Shown piece after piece: positions 1 through 5,036 of a stretch of DNA of 5,036 nucleotides (position 1 is its first letter; every line of letters begins with the position of its first letter). A program made the translations under genes and the position numbers. The stretch spans positions 1 to 5,036 of the forward strand of contig JAFQUL010000011.1 of NCBI GenBank assembly GCA_017408535.1, written 5' to 3'. This DNA is from Clostridia bacterium (GTDB lineage Bacteria > Bacillota > Clostridia > Oscillospirales > CAG-272). The notes beneath the pieces are model-generated. The model saw only the letters and a list, made by a program, of their open reading frames with translations, did not search any database and was not told where the DNA came from.

Positions 1-85
1 CCACAGGAGAGCTGAAGGTGATCTTTACTATACCGTCACGGGAGCTGATAATATGCTCAGACAGCTGACAATATGATATACTCAT
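1..85 (-). CDS. Unidentified protein, N-terminal 28 codons only (runs off left edge)
   Basis: An open frame starts at ATG 85-83 and continues without a stop to the window edge, giving 28 residues beginning MSISYCQLSEHIISSR and ending near KITFSSPV. The start is supported by an AAGGAG ribosome site (plus-strand 91-96) 5 bases upstream. It lies 18 bases downstream of the metF stop on the same strand with no terminator between, so it is very probably the second gene of a metF transcript. No signal peptide, membrane segment or family motif can be recognised in this fragment. A role next to methionine or one-carbon metabolism is possible from position only; I do not name a function. Confidence 0.6.
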   Translation of the reverse strand, partial: MSISYCQLSEHIISSRDGIVKITFSSPV

Positions 86-103
86 CTTTTCTCCTTAAAA
101 CGA

Positions 104-991
104 TCAGACTACAGGTGTTCCGAGGATGTCGGAGAGATTACTCTGAATTTTCTCGGCAACGTCCGGCTTGTTCATGGAATATACGTGCACGTTGCGGATG
201 CCGTTGGCATACAGGTCAATGATCTGGTCGGTAGCATAAGCGATTCCCGCCTGCTTCATAGCCTCGGGAGATGAGCCGAACTTATCAACCAGGCTCTTGA
301 AGCGATGAGGCATAAAGGAGCCGGAAAGCTTTACCGCCCTCTCCACCTGATTTGCGTTTGTTATAGGCATTATTCCGGGAATGACCGGAACAGTTATTCC
401 CGCCTCTCTGATCTTATAGAGAAAGGCGTAGAGCAGGTTGTTATCAAAAAACATCTGAGTGGTAAGAAAGGAGCAGCCGGCATCCACCTTTTCCTTAAGA
501 TAGCGGATGTCCTCCTTCTGATCCCGGCTCTCGGGATGTATCTCGGGATAGCAGGCACCGCCGATACAGAAATCCGCACCGTTTTCCTTTATATCTCTGA
601 TAAGGTCTACCGCATAGCGGTATGCCCAGGTGCTTCTGTCTGTCTTTTCAAGCTCCGGGGTAAGGTCGCCTCTCAGCGCCATTACATTCTCGATACCCGC
701 CGCCTTCATAGCTTCAATTTTTTCATGTACCGTCTCGGAAGTGGAGGAAACGCAGGTAAGGTGAGCAACGGTAGGAACACCGTAGTTCTTCTTTATATTC
801 TCAGCAATATCGAGAGTATATCTGCTGGTTCCTCCGCCTGCACCGTAGGTGACACTCATAAAAGAGGGACGGAGCTTAGCTATCTCCTCTGTTGCTGTTT
901 TTACACTTTCAAAGGCAGTTCCGGTTTTAGGCGGAAAGACCTCAAAGGACATAGACAGTTCATTGCGTGCAAGAATCTCGCTCAGTTTCAT
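104..991 (-). CDS. metF: Methylenetetrahydrofolate reductase (NAD(P)H), MetF
   Basis: FAD-dependent TIM-barrel enzyme that reduces 5,10-methylenetetrahydrofolate to 5-methyltetrahydrofolate, the methyl donor for homocysteine in methionine synthesis; cytoplasmic. The 295 residues match the length of bacterial MetF (E. coli, 296). Motifs in order: SFEVFPPKTG (15-24, with E17 at the place of the E. coli catalytic Glu28), SVTYGAGGGTSRYT (46-59), AHLTC (76-80), MALRGD (104-109, D109 matching Asp120), CYPEIHPES (147-155), KVDAGCSFLTTQMFFD (168-183, Q179 matching Gln183), PVIPGIMPITN (202-212). An in-frame ATG 11 codons upstream (1024) is rejected: it sits within a few bases of the predicted transcription start without a ribosome site, whereas ATG 991 has GGAGGAG 5 bases upstream and gives the usual N-terminus. 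No frame damage or missing key residue is seen. Confidence 0.97.
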   Translation of the reverse strand: MKLSEILARNELSMSFEVFPPKTGTAFESVKTATEEIAKLRPSFMSVTYGAGGGTSRYTLDIAENIKKNYGVPTVAHLTCVSSTSETVHEKIEAMKAAGIENVMALRGDLTPELEKTDRSTWAYRYAVDLIRDIKENGADFCIGGACYPEIHPESRDQKEDIRYLKEKVDAGCSFLTTQMFFDNNLLYAFLYKIREAGITVPVIPGIMPITNANQVERAVKLSGSFMPHRFKSLVDKFGSSPEAMKQAGIAYATDQIIDLYANGIRNVHVYSMNKPDVAEKIQSNLSDILGTPVV

Positions 992-1034
992 TTTTTCTCC
1001 TCCTCGGCAGGTCGCTTTTCTCATTTAATACCTA

Positions 1035-1063
1035 ATTATATCACAACCTGTCAGACATATCAA
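1035..1063 (-). promoter_or_regulatory. Sigma-A type promoter of metF
   Basis: Read on the minus strand: -35 TTGATA (1063-1058), 17-base spacer, perfect -10 TATAAT (1040-1035). Predicted transcription start is near 1028, leaving a leader of about 37 bases before the metF ATG. That is too short for a SAM-sensing riboswitch or T-box, so any methionine control would have to act through a DNA-binding protein or elsewhere. Confidence 0.8.
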
Positions 1064-1106
1064 CACAATTTATCCGTTCTTTATCTTCTAAATGCTCCTG
1101 ACGGCA

Positions 1107-1135
1107 TTGAATATTTTTTTCTTTTGTGCTATAAT
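1107..1135 (+). promoter_or_regulatory. Sigma-A type promoter of the PHP-domain gene
   Basis: -35 TTGAAT (1107-1112), 17-base T-rich spacer, perfect -10 TATAAT (1130-1135). Predicted start near 1142, leader about 33 bases. It is divergent from the metF promoter; the two -35 boxes are separated by 43 bases, so one regulator bound between them could affect both. Confidence 0.8.
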
Positions 1136-1174
1136 CGTGGCGATATACAATATTTTGAAAGGAAGTACAGGGAA

Positions 1175-2206
1175 ATGTATCTTCTTCCCAATACCGAAAA
1201 GCAGTACAAGGCTAATCTCCATACCCACAGCACTATTTCCGACGGAAAACTGACCGTAGAGGAGCTGAAGGAGAAATATAAGGCACAAGGATATCAGATA
1301 ATGGCTTTCACAGATCACGAGATCTGTGTTGACCACCAGGATCTTTGCGACGATAACTTCCTCGCTATCACTGCATACGAGATAGCAACTACCGACATGA
1401 ACGATCCCGAACGCCGCACGTATCACATGAATCTTTTTTCAAAGGATCCTCACAATACAAAGCAGGTGTTCTTTCACCCCACACATCTCGGAAAAAGACA
1501 GCACCAGCTTGAGCTGGTGGTATGTGATGAGCACAGGACCAGAGAATACTCTACAGAGTGTATGAATGAGGTTATAGCGGCCGCAAATGAAGCCGGATTT
1601 TTGGTATGCTACAACCACCCCTCCTGGTCGCTGCAGAATTATTCCGATTACATCGGACTCAAGGGTCTTTGGGGAGTTGAAGTTGCCAACGGAATCTGTC
1701 TGCGCAAGGGATACGAGGATTTCCAGCCCCACGTATTTGACGATCTTCTTAAGGCCGGAAACCGTATATTCCCGGTAGGCGCCGATGACATACATTCAGA
1801 AGAGCATGCATTTATTGCGTTCGTAATGATCGCCTCCCCTTCTCTCGGATACAGCGACGTTATGAAGGCGCTTGAAGAGGGTGATTTCTATGCATCCACC
1901 GGTCCTGAGATCCATTCTCTGACCCTTGAAGAGGGAATCCTCAGTATAAGATGCAGTGATGCGGTACAGGTCAGAGTTTGTACTCAAGGTCGCCGCCGCT
2001 ACGTTACCGACTGTCTTGTAAACGAAGGACCTGTAACCTCCGCTGATTTTGACATCAAAAGATGGTACAGAGATACTGCGGACAGAGAAAACGCTTTCTT
2101 CAGAGTCGTTGTAACTGATGATCACGGACACGCGGCTTATACCCGTGCCTTCTTCCGTGACGAGGTAGCCGAGGCTTTCCCCTTCGAAGAGCCGGAAAAT
2201 AAATAA
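1175..2206 (+). CDS. PHP-domain metal-dependent phosphoesterase family protein
   Basis: A 343-residue cytoplasmic protein of the PHP (polymerase and histidinol phosphatase) superfamily, which binds two or three metal ions and hydrolyses phosphoesters. Visible metal-ligand motifs: HTHS with H16 and H18 followed by SDG (D23), TDHE (D47, H48), YEI (E69), H84 in YHMNLF, NHPSW (H148) and GADDIHS (D204/D205, H207). After the STGPEI segment (241-246) about 95 residues form a strand-rich tail, likely a beta-sandwich accessory domain, ending in acidic residues. The frame is open far upstream, antisense to metF, but ATG 1175 is chosen because the promoter at 1107-1135 lies just before it, AAAGGAAG (1158-1165) is a fair ribosome site at 9-11 bases, and the PHP domain begins at residue 12. 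Monocistronic. Substrate is unknown: relatives hydrolyse nucleotides or small phosphoesters, and this is not the HisK-type enzyme by context. Confidence 0.93.
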   Translation: MYLLPNTEKQYKANLHTHSTISDGKLTVEELKEKYKAQGYQIMAFTDHEICVDHQDLCDDNFLAITAYEIATTDMNDPERRTYHMNLFSKDPHNTKQVFFHPTHLGKRQHQLELVVCDEHRTREYSTECMNEVIAAANEAGFLVCYNHPSWSLQNYSDYIGLKGLWGVEVANGICLRKGYEDFQPHVFDDLLKAGNRIFPVGADDIHSEEHAFIAFVMIASPSLGYSDVMKALEEGDFYASTGPEIHSLTLEEGILSIRCSDAVQVRVCTQGRRRYVTDCLVNEGPVTSADFDIKRWYRDTADRENAFFRVVVTDDHGHAAYTRAFFRDEVAEAFPFEEPENK

Positions 2207-2233
2207 GTAAAATTATCAGAGTTAATACATTTC

Positions 2234-2278
2234 GTAAAGCAGTGCTTGCTTCTCCCGAGAAGTAAAGCACTGCTTTAC
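2234..2278. repeat. Long inverted repeat; tandem 17-base palindromes or hairpin after the PHP gene
   Basis: Arms 2234-2247 and 2265-2278 are perfect 14-base inverse complements; inside them CTTCTC (2249-2254) pairs with GAGAAG (2257-2262), so the RNA would form one long hairpin 28 bases after the PHP stop. No T-run follows on either strand, so it is a poor intrinsic terminator, though it could still terminate or protect the PHP transcript. The right arm extended to 2262-2278 is itself a perfect 17-base palindrome, GTAAAGCACTGCTTTAC, and 2234-2250 matches the same palindrome at 14 of 17 positions. Two dyads with centres 28 bases apart, ending 22 bases before the next -35 box, resemble a double operator for a dimeric regulator. 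Confidence 0.75.
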
Positions 2279-2300
2279 CTGTTTAACAACTAATTGATAA

Positions 2301-2329
2301 TTGAAAACCCGAAAAAATACGCTTATAAT
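2301..2329 (+). promoter_or_regulatory. Sigma-A type promoter of the XRE regulator gene
   Basis: -35 TTGAAA (2301-2306), exact 17-base spacer, perfect -10 TATAAT (2324-2329): close to consensus, so probably strong unless repressed. Predicted transcription start is around 2336, leader about 33 bases to the ATG at 2369. Confidence 0.83.
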
Positions 2330-2335
2330 ATAACC

Positions 2336-2345
2336 GTAAGCTTAC
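2336..2345. promoter_or_regulatory. Candidate operator: 10-base palindrome at the XRE transcription start
   Basis: GTAAGCTTAC is a perfect palindrome beginning 7 bases after the -10 box, thus covering about +1 to +10. A repressor bound here would block initiation; HTH_XRE proteins often autoregulate through such sites. It shares the GTAA/TTAC ends with the longer palindromes at 2234-2278. A 10-base dyad can arise by chance, so the regulatory role is inferred from position. Confidence 0.4.
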
Positions 2346-2368
2346 AAAATTCATTTTGGAGGTACGGT

Positions 2369-3475
2369 ATGAATATAAAAATCGGTGCGATCATAAAAAG
2401 GCTTCGCACAGAAAACAATATTACTCAAGATACCCTTGCCACAGCAATTGGCGTAACACCGCAGGCTATATCCCGTTGGGAATCGGAGGGCGGATATCCC
2501 GACATTGAACTGCTTCCGATGCTGGCTGATTTTTTCTCAGTCAGCACTGACGAGCTTCTCGGATACAAATTGTCTGAAAGAGAGCAAGAGCTTTGCGACA
2601 TTAAGAAAGAGATGGAACGCCTTTCGGAGGATGGTACTGTTGAAGAACAGGTCGCTTATGCCAGAGAAGCCTTTGCACGTTATCCGAATGATTATGAAAT
2701 CCGTAATAATCTTGCAGTCTGCTTATATTTTGTGTGGCAAGAAACTCACGACGAGACGCTTTTCAAAGAGATCGAGTCGCTTCTTGGCTCGGTAGCCAAT
2801 GAATGTAATGACGATGATACACGCTATGACGCTATCAATACGCTGATCATGCTGTACGGAGAAGTCAATCAGTCTGAAAAGGCAAAAGAATGGGCTGACC
2901 GTCTGACACCTATGAAATACTATCGCGAAAGTGCACTTTCGGGCGGGATCGGTGACGGGAAAACCAAATTCTATATTCAAGATGAAATCGATAAGCTGAC
3001 CGACAGTCTTGGGTTCGCTATCCGAAACCTTGTACTGAATAAGGATATTCCCAATGATTCCTCTACGTGGGAGAGTAAAGCCAAAATGCTCAGTATTTCA
3101 AACCAACTGTATTTCATGATCTACGGAGATGATCTTATGTTTTATCACAACAGGATATCCTTCAATCATTGGTTGATCTCCACCTACCAAATAGCACTCG
3201 GCAAAACCGAGGAGGCTATGGAATCTCTTGAAAAAATGTGTGCCCATGCCGTGTCTTACGATATATCATATCAGAACGACCACGGTAAGCATTACACATC
3301 ATTCTTTATGGATACTCAGGTCTATCACGAGAAAAACAAAGATTTCCATGAACTCACAGAGCATACGCATTGCTACTATATGCTGGACCGCTTACAGAGT
3401 GACCGATACGACTGTATCCGCGAAGATCCCCGTTTCATTTCCATTGTTGAAAGATTGCAGCAGTACTCAAAATAG
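2369..3475 (+). CDS. XRE-family HTH transcriptional regulator with large helical C-terminal domain
   Basis: A 368-residue probable DNA-binding regulator. Residues 5-66 form a classic Cro/C1-type HTH: IGAIIKRLRTENNITQDTLA (helices 1-2), then GVTPQAISRWESEGGYPD (28-45, recognition helix about 31-39), then LLPMLADFFSVSTDELLGY. A charged linker with coiled-coil character follows (68-90), then about 280 residues of alpha-helical, TPR-like repeats (for example 92-121 and 152-185) ending in DRYDCIREDPRFISIVERL (345-363). There is no membrane segment or enzyme motif. ATG 2369 is chosen over an open frame starting at 2294 because GGAGG (2358-2362) lies 6 bases upstream, the promoter overlaps the longer version, and the HTH begins at once. 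Such C-terminal regions usually bind a peptide or partner protein, but the ligand here is unknown. In three sampled 60-base lines GC is about 37-47 percent, lower than in flanking genes. Confidence 0.93.
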   Translation: MNIKIGAIIKRLRTENNITQDTLATAIGVTPQAISRWESEGGYPDIELLPMLADFFSVSTDELLGYKLSEREQELCDIKKEMERLSEDGTVEEQVAYAREAFARYPNDYEIRNNLAVCLYFVWQETHDETLFKEIESLLGSVANECNDDDTRYDAINTLIMLYGEVNQSEKAKEWADRLTPMKYYRESALSGGIGDGKTKFYIQDEIDKLTDSLGFAIRNLVLNKDIPNDSSTWESKAKMLSISNQLYFMIYGDDLMFYHNRISFNHWLISTYQIALGKTEEAMESLEKMCAHAVSYDISYQNDHGKHYTSFFMDTQVYHEKNKDFHELTEHTHCYYMLDRLQSDRYDCIREDPRFISIVERLQQYSK

Positions 3476-3482
3476 ATTTCTC

Positions 3483-3510
3483 AAACCCCGCCCTGTGCGG
3501 GGTTTTGGGT
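3483..3510 (+). terminator. Intrinsic terminator of the XRE regulator gene
   Basis: Nine-base stem AAACCCCGC (3483-3491) and GCGGGGTTT (3497-3505) with a CCTGT loop, followed by T-rich TTTTGGGTTTT; it begins 7 bases after the stop codon. GC-rich stem plus T tract is typical of factor-independent termination. Confidence 0.85.
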
Positions 3511-3577
3511 TTTGTGAGCGTAGAAGCAGTGATCGTAAAGAAAAGCAGACAGACTTTCGGGTCGAACAAATCAAAGG

Positions 3578-3594
3578 CTTCCTCCGTGAGGAAG
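3578..3594. repeat. Small hairpin, possible remnant of a dispersed intergenic repeat
   Basis: CTTCCTC (3578-3584) and GAGGAAG (3588-3594) form a perfect 7-base stem with a CGT loop, flanked by AAAGG and GGGGAC. The surroundings resemble, from memory, short dispersed repeats common in intergenic DNA of gut Firmicutes (stem of the AAGGCTTCC...GGAAG kind). It lies between two terminators and codes for nothing visible. Identity as a repeat family member is inference. Confidence 0.35.
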
Positions 3595-3604
3595 GGGACG
3601 ACGC

Positions 3605-3648
3605 AAAAAAAGGAGTACGAACAAACGTTTGTACTCCTTTTTGTTTTT
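3605..3648. terminator. Bidirectional intrinsic terminator between convergent genes
   Basis: AAAAAGGAGTAC (3607-3618) pairs perfectly with GTACTCCTTTTT (3631-3642) around a 12-base loop. On the minus strand the stem is followed by seven T (plus-strand A 3605-3611), about 50 bases beyond the phosphatase stop, which suits it as the terminator of the flavin reductase/phosphatase operon. On the plus strand TTTTTGTTTTT follows, so it can also catch read-through from the XRE gene. Confidence 0.8.
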
Positions 3649-3697
3649 AGGCAGGTAAAATCCGCTTTATGAAAGACACACTTTCAGCCTTTTTCTA

Positions 3698-4465
3698 TTA
3701 TATAAAAGACTTACCCTCCCAGTCCGGGTCGGGGTCAACTGAAAGCAGCTCTGCGACCGTGGGGGCGATATCGAGAATAGAGGCATTCTCAAGTACCCTT
3801 CCGCCCTCAAAAGGTCCGCCGAAGGCGAATATCGGTATCGTCATATCCTCATCGCAGTCACTGCCGTGGTCACGGCCGTGTCCGCCGTGGTCTGAGGTTA
3901 TTATTGTCACAAATTCAGCGGAAAGTGAATCGGTGAGCTTTTCTATCATATCCACAGTTCTCTTCATGGCGTCCAGATATCCGTCACTCATCCAGCCGAA
4001 CTTATGTCCTGCCGCATCTGTCCAGCCAAGATACAGGAAGGTAAAATCAGCGGCATCCTCTGAGGCAAGATACTCGGCTGTCTTTTCGCAGAGATACTCG
4101 TTCGCTCTGTCATAGCCGTACATTCTGCCACCGAAGAACTCTCCGCGGCAGATCCTGCCGGGACGGGCAAGATCACGGATCTCCTCCCAGTTATAAAACA
4201 GCGCGCTTCTCTTCTTGCCGCTCTTCACCTGCTCGCAGATGCCGTTTATGGGGCGGACCGGAGGAATATAGGTATTTGTGGTGATTCCGTGGCGCTCCGG
4301 AGGAACACTGTGGAAAAGAGACATATGGCAAGGCAGGGTGACTGAGGGCATTACAGTTCTTGCGTTCATCGAAAAGCTTCCCAGCTTTTTAAGCTTTTCT
4401 ATATACGGAAGCCCGTCTATACTGTCGGGACGCATTCCGTCAGAGAGTATAAGCAGTACTTTCAT
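3698..4465 (-). CDS. Alkaline phosphatase superfamily protein (nucleotide pyrophosphatase/phosphodiesterase-like)
   Basis: A compact 255-residue enzyme predicted to hydrolyse a phosphate mono- or diester using two zinc ions and a threonine nucleophile. All expected residues can be placed: D9 in the first strand (LLILSDG), T43 nucleophile in MPSVTLPCH, D150 and H154 in GWTDAAGHKFG, D192 and H193 in TSDHGGH, and H200 in RDHGSDCDEDMTIP. The C-terminus (ILDIAPTVAELL, 230-241) is the usual ending of the family fold. There is no signal peptide or lipobox, so it should act in the cytoplasm, unlike secreted alkaline phosphatases; it is also shorter than NPP enzymes of about 400 residues, lacking large inserts. 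It starts 14 bases after the flavin reductase stop; the AGGGG ribosome site (plus-strand 4476-4480) is 10 bases before the ATG and touches that stop codon, suggesting coupled translation. Substrate unknown. Confidence 0.93.
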   Translation of the reverse strand: MKVLLILSDGMRPDSIDGLPYIEKLKKLGSFSMNARTVMPSVTLPCHMSLFHSVPPERHGITTNTYIPPVRPINGICEQVKSGKKRSALFYNWEEIRDLARPGRICRGEFFGGRMYGYDRANEYLCEKTAEYLASEDAADFTFLYLGWTDAAGHKFGWMSDGYLDAMKRTVDMIEKLTDSLSAEFVTIITSDHGGHGRDHGSDCDEDMTIPIFAFGGPFEGGRVLENASILDIAPTVAELLSVDPDPDWEGKSFI

Positions 4466-4479
4466 CTCTGAAGATCCCC

Positions 4480-5036
4480 TTACTTTAATTTCTTACCGTC
4501 TGAAAAAGAACTTCCGACTCTCTCACCGAGGGTGTAGTATCCGTGTCCTGCGGGATCGTAGGTTATGGGACGGAATTTAGACAGATCGATCTTACCGTCT
4601 GTAAGTATCCTCTCATCGGCAGAAACGTTTATTATCTCGCCCACAAGGCGGCAGGTCTCTGCATCGTATGACTTAAGCTTACACTCAAGTGTAAAGGGAA
4701 GTTCTTTGAAAACAGGTGCATCAACAAGCGGACTCTTTTCCGCAGTCCAGCCGCATTTTGATATCTTGTCGGGGGTACCGTTACCGGAGACGATGCCCAC
4801 GTAATCGGCTGCCACCAGATTATCGGCATCTGCCGCACTGACGGTGAATGCGCCGCAGACCAGGATGTTTGAGGTAGTTTTATGACCCTCTGACACGCAG
4901 ATGGAAATTTCATTTTCCTCGGATATTCCGCCCCAAGCCGCGTTCATTGCGTTAGGGATACCGTTACAGTCATAGCTGCCGATTATCAGCACCGGCATGG
5001 GATAGAGCATTGGCTTTGAACCGAAATTCTTTCTCA
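4480..5036 (-). CDS. Flavin reductase family protein (FMN-binding split barrel), lacking only the first base of the start codon
   Basis: Small flavoprotein of the flavin reductase-like/flavoredoxin group, which binds FMN in a split beta-barrel and transfers electrons from NAD(P)H or a redox partner. Key stretches: MLYPMPVLIIGSYD, NAMNAAWGG (FMN-contacting region), ICVSEGHKTTSNI, FTVSAA, DYVGIVSGNGTPDK and, near the end, YYTLGERVG. An internal ATG at 5010 is open, but the frame continues upstream through eight more codons (RKNFGSKP) to TG at 5035-5036, which must be the end of an ATG whose A is just outside. The family commonly begins MRKNFG..P, so I take this as the true start: 185 residues in all. 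No ribosome site lies before ATG 5010. It is first of a two-gene unit with the phosphatase. Physiological acceptor is unknown. Confidence 0.92.
   Translation of the reverse strand, partial: RKNFGSKPMLYPMPVLIIGSYDCNGIPNAMNAAWGGISEENEISICVSEGHKTTSNILVCGAFTVSAADADNLVAADYVGIVSGNGTPDKISKCGWTAEKSPLVDAPVFKELPFTLECKLKSYDAETCRLVGEIINVSADERILTDGKIDLSKFRPITYDPAGHGYYTLGERVGSSFSDGKKLK

Noticed and set aside
528..551. Direct repeat TCTCGGGAT twice within metF
   Set aside because: It arises from similar codons in the conserved YPEIHPES motif region and has no other repeat context.
992..1024. Upstream in-frame metF ATG giving 11 extra residues
   Set aside because: It is within a few bases of the predicted transcription start and has no ribosome site, while the later ATG has GGAGGAG at 5 bases and the family N-terminus.
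1134..1144. ATCG-TGG-CGAT dyad at the PHP transcription start
   Set aside because: Only four paired bases per side; too short to separate from chance.
305..1174. Long plus-strand open frame running antisense through metF into the PHP gene (290 extra codons)
   Set aside because: It lies opposite a clear metF gene, contains low-complexity unnatural-looking protein, and the PHP promoter and ribosome site sit just before ATG 1175.
1502..1519. Eight-base perfect inverted repeat CACCAGCT/AGCTGGTG inside the PHP gene
   Set aside because: It encodes ordinary sequence (HQLEL) within the domain and has no T-run or boundary; likely chance.
3669..4115. Plus-strand 148-codon open frame
   Set aside because: It is antisense to the phosphatase gene, Ser-rich, without a ribosome site; a shadow of the real gene.
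4371..4399. Nine-base inverted repeat GAAAAGCTT/AAGCTTTTC inside the phosphatase gene
   Set aside because: It falls over Lys/Leu-rich codons (EKLKKL); such repeats follow from the codons, and it is near the 5' end of a gene that appears expressed in full.

Overview
The window looks like ordinary chromosome from a Gram-positive gut-type Clostridia bacterium, most likely Oscillospiraceae/Ruminococcus-like. This rests on strong AGGAGG-type ribosome sites, consensus sigma-A promoters with 17-base spacers, moderate GC, and protein flavours familiar from that group (XRE regulator with a large C-terminal domain, short cytoplasmic alkaline-phosphatase-superfamily protein, flavoredoxin-like flavin reductase). 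The taxonomic call is an inference from recognition, not from a search.

Layout, left to right. (1) Minus strand, about 1-1063: a promoter, metF (5,10-methylenetetrahydrofolate reductase, 104-991), then 18 bases later the first 28 codons of an unidentified gene running off the left edge. (2) Plus strand, 1107-2206: a promoter divergent from that of metF and a PHP-family metal-dependent phosphoesterase. (3) 2207-2368: a striking inverted repeat that is also two copies of a 17-base palindrome, then a near-perfect promoter with a 10-base palindrome at the predicted transcription start. (4) Plus strand, 2369-3475: an XRE-type HTH regulator with a roughly 300-residue helical C-terminal region, closed by an intrinsic terminator. 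(5) 3476-3697: convergent intergenic region with two terminators and a small hairpin that may be a remnant of a dispersed repeat. (6) Minus strand, 3698-5036: a two-gene unit, a flavin reductase family protein (its start codon straddles the right edge) followed by an alkaline-phosphatase/nucleotide-pyrophosphatase family enzyme whose ribosome site touches the stop of the gene before it.

How the genes work together: metF supplies 5-methyltetrahydrofolate for methionine synthesis; its unnamed downstream neighbour may share that role, but this cannot be shown here. The PHP protein, the XRE regulator and the flavin reductase/phosphatase pair have no obvious common pathway. I see no CRISPR array, tRNA, rRNA, transposase, phage gene or toxin-antitoxin pair. 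I do not see a new multi-gene system; the item most worth a second look is the set of palindromes around the XRE promoter.
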